A stretch of 64,000 bases of DNA from Actinomycetota bacterium (lineage in GTDB: Bacteria > Actinomycetota > Actinomycetes > Nanopelagicales > Nanopelagicaceae): assembly GCA_009701575.1 (NCBI GenBank), contig WLJX01000003.1, positions 1 through 64,000 on the forward strand, given 5' to 3'. Both the position numbers and the translations under genes were made by a program. Of the stretch, positions 55,382 through 62,059 are shown in pieces. Numbering within the stretch: position 1 is the first letter of the stretch; every line of letters starts with the position of its first letter. Below the pieces are notes generated by a model that searched no databases, was not told the DNA's origin, and saw only the letters and a list, made by a program, of their open reading frames with translations.

Positions 55382-56384
55382 CGTAAAAACTTAGTGAACC
55401 AAAATTGGGAGTGAACGTCATAATTTTTACTCGAGAACCAGGTTTTGGAGCATTCACCATTCGACCTTTACTTATATAGATCCCTACATGCGAGATATAT
55501 CGGTTTCGACCAAAAAAGACTAAATCTCCGGGCTTCAATTGATTTAGCGCTATGCGTTTGCCGTATCTTGATTGGGCGGCTGCGGAATGGGGAAGCGATA
55601 CACCCGCTGCACCAAATGCTCTCATCGTTAATCCACTGCAATCCCAGAGGGTTGGTCCTGCAGCTCCATAAACATATCGATCACCCATTTGCTTAATGGA
55701 GAAACGAAGCGCAATTGAGCCGCGGCCAGAACCAAGGTTAGATTTTGCGGCCAGCGCTTTCGATGCTCTTTGATCCGCATTCTCAGCATCGGCATTTAAT
55801 TTTGCGAGTCGTGCGCGTTCGGCCTTCGAAAGTGAGTTAAATAATTTCTCGGCCGATGCTAACTTATCTTTTACTGATTTCTCTTGGGCTAGATATCTTT
55901 CTTGTGCCCTCTTAGCCAGCGTCAATTTGTCATTCACGGTTAATGAGGTGGCGGTCAATCTCTGTTTAGCAACACTATATTTCTTCAGGGCTAGTGATTG
56001 TTTTCTTGTTACGGACTCTAGAGATCCAGCTGCCGCTAAGAAAAGTTTAGGGTCTGATGAGAAAAGTAGTTCAAGGCTGCGACTCATAGATCCATTTTTA
56101 TATTGTTCGCTCGCAATCGCACCGAGCGAGTTTTTAAATTTTGCAACTGTTGCGGCATCAGCAGCCACTTGGCGTTGTACCGATTGAAGTTTTCTGGTTA
56201 AAGAGGCATATTCAACTTTCGCCGCTTGTGCCGCTTCACCTGCGGTCGCTGCCTGTTCTTGCAAAATTCGAATCTTGGTACGAACATCATTAAGCGTAGG
56301 TGCTGCGTTTGCTGTAGAAGTTGGGAGTAACGAAATAGCCAATACAGCGCTAAGAATCTGCGCAACTATCTTCAGCAATTTCAT
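55365..56384 (-). CDS. NlpC/P60 peptidoglycan hydrolase with coiled-coil region
   Basis: This secreted protein has a signal peptide (1-27, ending STANA), a long helical, coiled-coil region (about 30-220, many Lys, Ala and Glu) and a C-terminal NlpC/P60 domain with the catalytic DCSGL cysteine, the SHVGIYIS histidine and a third polar residue. Domain order resembles RipA-like cell-separation enzymes (Rv2190c). From the ATG at 56384 it is 339 aa; the longer start at 56420 would add 12 residues before the signal peptide. TACCCT 6 bases upstream supports the shorter start. Confidence 0.92.
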   Translation of the reverse strand: MKLLKIVAQILSAVLAISLLPTSTANAAPTLNDVRTKIRILQEQAATAGEAAQAAKVEYASLTRKLQSVQRQVAADAATVAKFKNSLGAIASEQYKNGSMSRSLELLFSSDPKLFLAAAGSLESVTRKQSLALKKYSVAKQRLTATSLTVNDKLTLAKRAQERYLAQEKSVKDKLASAEKLFNSLSKAERARLAKLNADAENADQRASKALAAKSNLGSGRGSIALRFSIKQMGDRYVYGAAGPTLWDCSGLTMRAFGAAGVSLPHSAAAQSRYGKRIALNQLKPGDLVFFGRNRYISHVGIYISKGRMVNAPKPGSRVKIMTFTPNFGSLSFYGARRI

Positions 56385-56390
56385 TCGAGA

Positions 56391-56396
56391 AGGGTA
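56391..56396 (-). promoter_or_regulatory. Leaderless -10 element deciding the NlpC/P60 start
   Basis: TACCCT on the minus strand lies 6 bases before the ATG ending at 56384. Confidence 0.5.
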
Positions 56397-56458
56397 ACCA
56401 GTGGGCGTACCCGAGTTCAAATATTTCGGAGATTTACGCTTGATTTAGGCGTGTACGA

Positions 56459-56635
56459 CTAATTCACATAGCGAAGTGGCGGGACTAACCCTTTCTCAGA
56501 GAGAACTGAGAGCGCAGTAATTTGGCTATTTGAAATTTCACTTGCTGGAGCAGCAGTGATGTTTAGGAGAACAGATACAACGCAATCATCACAAGAGATG
56601 TCGCGCATGGTGCAGGTCTGGCAATCGATGATCAT
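56459..56635 (-). CDS. Small CxxC...CxxC protein
   Basis: This 58-residue protein begins MIIDCQTCTMRDISCDDC: two CxxC pairs (C5/C8 and C15/C18) at the very N-terminus, which could bind zinc or a small iron cluster. The rest has no known fold. I recall similar short actinobacterial proteins but no function. The start at 56635 is chosen because it places the cysteines at the N-terminus and has TATCAT 7 bases upstream; a longer version from 56698 would run into the divergent gene. Confidence 0.72.
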   Translation of the reverse strand: MIIDCQTCTMRDISCDDCVVSVLLNITAAPASEISNSQITALSVLSEKGLVPPLRYVN

Positions 56636-56642
56636 GTCAAAA

Positions 56643-56648
56643 ATGATA
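56643..56648 (-). promoter_or_regulatory. Leaderless -10 element of the CxxC protein gene
   Basis: TATCAT on the minus strand lies 7 bases before the ATG ending at 56635. Confidence 0.5.
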
Positions 56649-56665
56649 AATCGGACCACTGACAC

Positions 56666-56671
56666 TACGGT
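56666..56671 (+). promoter_or_regulatory. Leaderless -10 element of the RibD-like gene
   Basis: TACGGT lies 6 bases before the ATG at 56678, facing the minus-strand element across a 42-base gap between start codons. Confidence 0.5.
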
Positions 56672-56677
56672 TTGTCC

Positions 56678-57193
56678 ATGAGCTTCGTTCCCAACCAAGT
56701 TATGGCCAACTTAGTTATGGGCAGCGATGGCAGCACCACGCTAGACGGTAGCTCCAAAACGCTGAGCTCCCCCCAAGACCGGCTCAGGTTTCATGAACTT
56801 CGCGCGCAAGCGTCGGCCATTCTTATCGGTGGGAACACTGCCAGAAACGAACCTTATGCGACCACTCCGTTGCCCCTAGTTGTAATTTCCAGAACTGGCG
56901 AGATTCCAGAGAGCGTTCTAGCCAATCCCTTACTTCATCTTTGGCAACTAGACCCAGTAAGTGCGATTCAAAGAGCCCACATTGAGTTTGGTGAAAAAAT
57001 CTTGGTGGAGGGTGGGATTGAAATCCTTAAGGAATTATTGGCGGCCGACGTAATCGATCAACTGTTTTTAACAATTAGTGAGAAAACTGGTGGCGAAAAT
57101 ATTTATGATTTAAGTGCGCTCACTAGAAATTTCACTGTTGAATCTAGCGAGAAGTTTGGGAATGAAACGCTCTTAAAATTGCTTAGAAATTAA
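56678..57193 (+). CDS. RibD C-terminal-domain (pyrimidine reductase-like) protein
   Basis: The protein resembles the reductase domain of RibD and dihydrofolate reductase: SFVPNQVMANLVMGSDGSTTLDG at the N-terminus, AILIGGNTARNEPY and ILVEGGIEILKELLA. It has no deaminase domain. At 171 residues it is shorter than most RibD-C proteins (about 220-240), so some strands may be missing. Whether it makes riboflavin or reduces another pterin- or pyrimidine-like compound is open. It shares four bases (TTAA) with the converging EamA gene. Confidence 0.78.
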   Translation: MSFVPNQVMANLVMGSDGSTTLDGSSKTLSSPQDRLRFHELRAQASAILIGGNTARNEPYATTPLPLVVISRTGEIPESVLANPLLHLWQLDPVSAIQRAHIEFGEKILVEGGIEILKELLAADVIDQLFLTISEKTGGENIYDLSALTRNFTVESSEKFGNETLLKLLRN

Positions 57194-58029
57194 CCTATAG
57201 AAATTAGTGATACACCAGAGACGGCTAAGAAGACTCCCAAATATTGCACCTTATGAAGGCGCTCGTGGAGAAATTTAAAAGCAAGTAGCGCTGTAACAAT
57301 TGGAAAGAGCGAACCAAAAACCATCGCAACAGAAACTAATCCCTTAGTAGTTGCAACTCCAAGTAAGAGGTTGGCAACAAAATCTGTAGCTCCGATAATT
57401 ATCAAAATCCGCAAATCTGCAATTCCAAATCCACCAATTGTTTTGAATCGTAGTGCAATCAAAATACAGACAGTTACTGATGCTACGCGCATCGAAGTCA
57501 TAGTTAAGAGCGAACTTGTCTTAGAGCCTTGTGCCATAAGAGTTAGTGCAATACCAAAACCAAGTGCAGCACCAAGTCCAAAGAGAAGTGGTTTTACTGG
57601 AAGCCCGTTAACAATATCTGGGCCAGATGCACAGAAGGCACCAACAATCGCTATGGCCATTCCAAAAACTTGAATTCCTGTTGGTCGCTCTCCGGAAATA
57701 AAGGCCACTGATAGCGGGATGACTGCGCTCAAAGTACTTATCGGAGAGACAACTCCCATCCGACCAGTTGATAGTCCTGAGTAGAAAGAGACGAGCCCAA
57801 AGAAACCAGCAATACCCGCTCCGAGTGCAGGTAAGAAATAACCATTCCAACTCAAATTCGGTGCCAGATAAGAACCGGAAACCAAAACTAAAATCAAACC
57901 AAGGATCAATCCGAATGCTTGTGACATTCCAGTAACTGCAATTGCTTTAAAGCGCTTTGAAAGATTGCCGCCCAAGAAATCAGCTGTCCCCCAGAGAACG
58001 CTTGAAAGGAGAGCAAGGATTGAAGCCAT
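57190..58029 (-). CDS. EamA/DMT-family transporter
   Basis: This ten-helix membrane protein (279 aa) is made of two EamA repeats: SSVLWGTADFLGG in the first and VANLLLGVATTKGLVSVAMV in the second. Members export amino acids, nucleotides or other metabolites; the substrate is not readable. It converges on the RibD-like gene and diverges from DUF3000. Confidence 0.88.
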   Translation of the reverse strand: MASILALLSSVLWGTADFLGGNLSKRFKAIAVTGMSQAFGLILGLILVLVSGSYLAPNLSWNGYFLPALGAGIAGFFGLVSFYSGLSTGRMGVVSPISTLSAVIPLSVAFISGERPTGIQVFGMAIAIVGAFCASGPDIVNGLPVKPLLFGLGAALGFGIALTLMAQGSKTSSLLTMTSMRVASVTVCILIALRFKTIGGFGIADLRILIIIGATDFVANLLLGVATTKGLVSVAMVFGSLFPIVTALLAFKFLHERLHKVQYLGVFLAVSGVSLISIG

Positions 58030-58035
58030 TGGATG

Positions 58036-58041
58036 AGGCTA
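58036..58041 (-). promoter_or_regulatory. Leaderless -10 element of the EamA gene
   Basis: TAGCCT on the minus strand lies 6 bases before the ATG ending at 58029. Confidence 0.5.
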
Positions 58042-58097
58042 ATACAGACCACAGTAAAAGTTGCTCGCGCCTTCCTCGGTAACCGGGATAAACGCCT

Positions 58098-58103
58098 TAC
58101 CCT
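58098..58103 (+). promoter_or_regulatory. Leaderless -10 element of the DUF3000-RNase D operon
   Basis: TACCCT lies 6 bases before the ATG at 58110. Confidence 0.5.
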
Positions 58104-58109
58104 TTTCAC

Positions 58110-58649
58110 ATGGACGTGAATTTCGAGGAAATTACCACTTCAATTCGCGCTATTAAGCCAAGATCTGAAATTCTCTTAGAAGAAGTTCCTGCCCCTCAAA
58201 AACTCGCACCATATGCATTTGCAATGACTGCGGATGTTTTAGAAGATGCCGCAACTGGACGCTTTGTATTGCTCCATGATCCAGATGGTCAAGAGGGCTG
58301 GTCTGGAAAATATAGATGCGTAACTTTCGTACGTGCTGCAATTGATAACGAAATGGCTGCAGATCCAATGCTATGTAATATCGGCTGGACCTGGTTAATG
58401 GAATCGCTTAAAGCAAATGGTTGTGATTACACCGCACCAAGTGGAACAGTTACAAAAGTTGCCAGTGCATCTTTTGGAACGCTAGAAAATTTGGATGAAG
58501 ATAGCGAATTAGAAGTGAGAGCTTCTTGGACACCAACATCAGGTAAAAATATTGCAGACCATATTCGTGCCTGGGTTGAGCTCTTGGAAATGTCGGCCGG
58601 ACTTGCACCGATTCCAGATGGTGTAACCCAGCTAAGTCGCAGTAGATAA
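58110..58649 (+). CDS. DUF3000 protein
   Basis: This is an actinobacterial family of unknown function. The 179-residue protein has LLHDPDGQEGWSGKYRCVTFV and a GWTWLMESLKANG segment, with a SGTVTKVASASFGTL strand. No membrane helix or enzyme motif is seen. It is coupled to the RNase D gene by a one-base overlap (TAATG), an order I recall from Streptomyces too, which hints at a role with RNA or DNA metabolism. Confidence 0.85.
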   Translation: MDVNFEEITTSIRAIKPRSEILLEEVPAPQKLAPYAFAMTADVLEDAATGRFVLLHDPDGQEGWSGKYRCVTFVRAAIDNEMAADPMLCNIGWTWLMESLKANGCDYTAPSGTVTKVASASFGTLENLDEDSELEVRASWTPTSGKNIADHIRAWVELLEMSAGLAPIPDGVTQLSRSR

Positions 58650-59929
58650 TGGCAGAACCACTTCTTGCGCCACTAGGCGGAGTTCCAGATTTAATTGAAA
58701 CTCCTGAAGCGCTTGCCGAAATGACTTCGCAACTCGCAAATGGCACAGGACCGATCGCAATTGATGCAGAACGCGCATCTGGTTATAAATATTCAGCACG
58801 AGCATATTTGATTCAAATTAAACGTAATGGTGGTGGACTACATTTAATAGATCCGATTGCAGTTGGACAGACTCACTACTGGAAAGAATTGAACGATGCC
58901 TTTGCAGATCAAGAATGGATTATTCACGCGTCTACCCAAGATTTAGCCTGTCTGCGTGAAGTGGGTATTAACCCGCAAATTATGTTTGATACTGAATTAG
59001 CAGGGCGAATTGCTGGTTGCGAGCGCGTTGGTCTTGGGCCACTCACTGAACAACTTCTGGGAGTAACGCTGGCAAAAGAACATAGCGCTGTTGATTGGTC
59101 GATCCGACCTTTACGTCCAGAATGGCTTAACTATGCCGCCTTGGATGTTGAACTTTTGATTGAATTACGAAATGAAATTGAGAAACTTTTAATTGACGCA
59201 GGAAAATTGGATTGGGCTAAAGAAGATTTCGCTGCAATTCTTAAGGCACCCGCACCACAACCACGTAAAGATCCTTGGCGCCGAGCATCTGGGATTCATA
59301 AAATTCGTGACTTAAATGCACTAGCGGTTATTAGAGCCTTGTGGCTCGCTCGAAATGAATTCGGTAAAGAGATTGACCTGGCGCCCGGGCGGGTATTCAA
59401 TGATGAAACCCTCCTCTTGATCGCGACTAAACCTCCTAAGGGATTTGGCGACTTCAAAAAAGCGCTTCTGCGGAGGACTCGATTAACAGATATGCCATTT
59501 GAAGAATGGTTTAAATTATTTGAAGAGGCTCAAAACCTTGAAGGCGAAGACTTACCTAAATTGCGTCTACCTTCAGAAGGTCTGCCACCTGCGAAGATGT
59601 GGCAGAGTCGAAATCCTGTTGGCTATGCCCGCCTTACACATGCGAAGGCTGCAATAATTGAGTGTGCTGCTGTGAACGTTATGCCTCCCGAGAATTTAAT
59701 ATCCCCAGAAGCGGTCCGAAGGGTTTGTTGGCCAACTCCCCCAGAAAGTGATGCGGATCGCCGCGCATTTGTTACTAACGAGCTGGCTGAGTTTGGGGCT
59801 AGGCAATGGCAGATTGAACTGGTTTTAGGCCCGTTACTGGCTATTTTGAGCGAGAGAGAGCCACTTATTGTCGAGGTTACAGAGAGTGAAAACGAAGAGC
59901 CTGAAACGCCCGCCTCCGAAAGTGGCTAA
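58649..59929 (+). CDS. RNase D-like 3'-5' exonuclease with HRDC domain
   Basis: The N-terminal DEDD exonuclease has IAIDAERASG (DxE), WIIHASTQDLACL (HxxxxD) and YAALDVELLIEL (YxxxD), the three exo motifs. An HRDC domain follows (about 208-290; DLNALAVIRALWLARNEFG), then a unique C-terminal region to residue 426. It probably trims RNA 3' ends. It follows the DUF3000 gene. Confidence 0.92.
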   Translation: MAEPLLAPLGGVPDLIETPEALAEMTSQLANGTGPIAIDAERASGYKYSARAYLIQIKRNGGGLHLIDPIAVGQTHYWKELNDAFADQEWIIHASTQDLACLREVGINPQIMFDTELAGRIAGCERVGLGPLTEQLLGVTLAKEHSAVDWSIRPLRPEWLNYAALDVELLIELRNEIEKLLIDAGKLDWAKEDFAAILKAPAPQPRKDPWRRASGIHKIRDLNALAVIRALWLARNEFGKEIDLAPGRVFNDETLLLIATKPPKGFGDFKKALLRRTRLTDMPFEEWFKLFEEAQNLEGEDLPKLRLPSEGLPPAKMWQSRNPVGYARLTHAKAAIIECAAVNVMPPENLISPEAVRRVCWPTPPESDADRRAFVTNELAEFGARQWQIELVLGPLLAILSEREPLIVEVTESENEEPETPASESG

Positions 59930-59968
59930 TTACGCAACATTCCAGTTGCGTAATTCGATCTAACAATC

Positions 59969-59974
59969 TAGCCT
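59969..59974 (+). promoter_or_regulatory. Leaderless -10 element of the iron permease gene
   Basis: TAGCCT lies 7 bases before the ATG at 59982. Confidence 0.45.
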
Positions 59975-59981
59975 CTTCCAT

Positions 59982-60788
59982 ATGTACAGCACATTCTTAA
60001 TTGCCCTGCGCGAGGGCCTTGAAGCCGCTCTAATAATTGGGATTCTTGTCGCATATTTAGTGCGATCGAATCAGAGGAAAGCGCTACCGGCACTTTGGGC
60101 CGGCGTTTCAATAGCTATTGTTGCAAGCCTAACCTTTGGCGCATTTTTATCTTTCACTTCAACCAATCTCTCTGATTCGGGCGAGAAGTTATTTGCTGGA
60201 ACTACATCTCTTGTAGCGGTAATTCTTGTTACATACATGGTTTTTTGGATGAAGCGAATTGCTCGCGGACTTAAGAACGAATTACAAAGCAAGTTGGATT
60301 ACGCGATGCCCCTTGGCAAAATCGCCTTGATTTCGGCCTCATTTTTTGCAGTTGCTCGCGAAGGTTTAGAAACAGCGCTCTTTATCTTCTCCAACTTTAA
60401 AACAATCTCTACAGATTCATCACCTGTCGTTGGATTAGTTCTTGGATTAGCTGCGGCGGTAGGCCTTGGCGTAGCAATCTATAAGCAGAGTGTGAAGATT
60501 AATCTAAGTAAATTTTTCACAATTACCGGAATTGCGCTGATTATTATTGCTGGCGGTGTCCTGTCATATGCCGTTCATGAATTTCAAGAGTTTGGCGCAT
60601 TACCTGGTGAAGATTCATATGTTTGGAATTGGGTTAATGCCGATCCAACAATCACAACTCTACTTTCGGGAACTATCGGGATTAGCACCAAAATCTCTTG
60701 GTTACAGCTGATCGTTTGGGCAATCTACTTAACAGTCACCTTGCGCGCCTATTTAGCTCCGAAGAAAGTTCTAGTCTCTAACGCTTAG
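59982..60788 (+). CDS. FTR1/EfeU-family iron permease
   Basis: The two REXXE motifs that bind iron in this family are both present: REGLEAALIIGIL in the first helix and REGLETALFIFS in the fourth. Seven helices fit the 268-residue length. EfeU works with a periplasmic EfeO and peroxidase EfeB, but neither gene is beside it, so the partners lie elsewhere or it acts alone. It probably has its own promoter. Confidence 0.9.
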   Translation: MYSTFLIALREGLEAALIIGILVAYLVRSNQRKALPALWAGVSIAIVASLTFGAFLSFTSTNLSDSGEKLFAGTTSLVAVILVTYMVFWMKRIARGLKNELQSKLDYAMPLGKIALISASFFAVAREGLETALFIFSNFKTISTDSSPVVGLVLGLAAAVGLGVAIYKQSVKINLSKFFTITGIALIIIAGGVLSYAVHEFQEFGALPGEDSYVWNWVNADPTITTLLSGTIGISTKISWLQLIVWAIYLTVTLRAYLAPKKVLVSNA

Positions 60789-60812
60789 TTTGTAAGGCTT
60801 CTTCCAATTTTT

Positions 60813-60859
60813 CCTACTGACGGGTAACATTACGGGAACATAAACCGTCTCAGTAGGAG
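60813..60859 (+). promoter_or_regulatory. Inverted repeat covering the thiolase RBS
   Basis: CCTACTGA (60813-60820) pairs perfectly with TCAGTAGG (60850-60857); CGG/CCG (60821-60823 and 60845-60847) adds three pairs past a two-base bulge. The 3' arm runs into the GGAG of the thiolase ribosome binding site (60856-60859). The loop holds GTAACATTAC, itself nearly palindromic. It may be a repressor operator or an RNA hairpin that hides the site. Confidence 0.45.
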
Positions 60860-60865
60860 CCATTC

Positions 60866-62059
60866 ATGAGTGAGCGCGTAGTTCTAGTTGATGCCGTCCG
60901 ATCCCCTTTTGGCAAAGCTGGCAGTTTGTACTCTGAAACTAGAGCCGATGACATCATGGTCCGAATCCTGCGCGGTCTTTTAGAACGAAATCCAAAAGTT
61001 TCACCAGCTTTAATTGATGATGTTGCAATTGCAGCCGCTACTCAAACTGGTGACCAAGGAATGAATATCGGCCGAAGCGTTTCACTGCTCGCGGGAATTC
61101 CAAATAGCGTTCCAGGTTATTCAATTGACCGTTGGTGTGCAGGTGCTTTAACTGCAGTAACAACAGTTTCTGGAGCGATCGCAATGGGACAATATGACTT
61201 TGCAATTGCTGGTGGCGTTGAACATATGGGACACCATCCAATGGGTGACGGCATGGATCCAAATCCTCGTTACTTAGCCGAAAAGTTAGTTGATACCGAT
61301 GCGCTCCAAATGGGTATGACTGCTGAAAGATTGCATGACAAATTTCCACATCTAACTAAGGCTCGTGCAGATGCATATGCAGTTGCATCACAGAACAAGA
61401 CGGCTGCTGCTTATTCGTCTGGAAAAATTCAAAGAGATTTAATTCCAGTAGCAGTTCGATCTGTAGAACTCGGATGGGGTGTTGCAACAGTTGATGAACC
61501 ACCACGTCCTGGAACAACTGTTGAAGCGCTAGGCGCGCTAAAGACACCATTTCGTCCAATGGGAAATGTAACTGCTGGAAATGCTGCCGGTCTAAATGAC
61601 GGCGCAACCGCAGCAATTCTTGCTAGTGAATCGAAAGCAAAGGAACTTGGCCTAACTATTAAAGCTAAGTTAGTTTCATTTGCATTCGCCGGTGTTGAAC
61701 CAGAAATTATGGGTTACGGCCCAGTCCCCAGCACAATCAAGGCGCTAGCGAAAGCCGGTTTAAGCATTGAAGATATTGGCCTCTTTGAAATCAATGAGGC
61801 TTTTGCTATCCAAGTGCTGTCGTTCTTAGATCACTTTGGAATTGCTGACGATGACCCCAGAGTAAATCTTTATGGTGGTGCTATCGCAGTCGGGCACCCA
61901 TTGGCCTCATCAGGTGTTCGCTTGATGATTAATTTAGCGCGTGGTTTTGAAGAACATCCAGAAGTTAAATATGGCGTAACCACAATGTGTATCGGACTTG
62001 GTATGGGTGGAACGGTAATTTGGGAGAACCCACATTTTTCTGGAAAGGCTGGCAAGTAA
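60866..62059 (+). CDS. fadA: Acetyl-CoA acyltransferase (thiolase)
   Basis: This enzyme cleaves 3-ketoacyl-CoA to acetyl-CoA and a shortened acyl-CoA. The acylated cysteine is in DRWCAGALTAV, the glutamate and histidine regions are EINEAFAIQ and GGAIAVGHPLASSGVR, and the second cysteine is in TTMCIGLGMGGT. The length is 397 aa. Its TAA stop overlaps the fadB-like ATG by one base (TAATG). Both belong to the beta-oxidation operon. Confidence 0.95.
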   Translation: MSERVVLVDAVRSPFGKAGSLYSETRADDIMVRILRGLLERNPKVSPALIDDVAIAAATQTGDQGMNIGRSVSLLAGIPNSVPGYSIDRWCAGALTAVTTVSGAIAMGQYDFAIAGGVEHMGHHPMGDGMDPNPRYLAEKLVDTDALQMGMTAERLHDKFPHLTKARADAYAVASQNKTAAAYSSGKIQRDLIPVAVRSVELGWGVATVDEPPRPGTTVEALGALKTPFRPMGNVTAGNAAGLNDGATAAILASESKAKELGLTIKAKLVSFAFAGVEPEIMGYGPVPSTIKALAKAGLSIEDIGLFEINEAFAIQVLSFLDHFGIADDDPRVNLYGGAIAVGHPLASSGVRLMINLARGFEEHPEVKYGVTTMCIGLGMGGTVIWENPHFSGKAGK

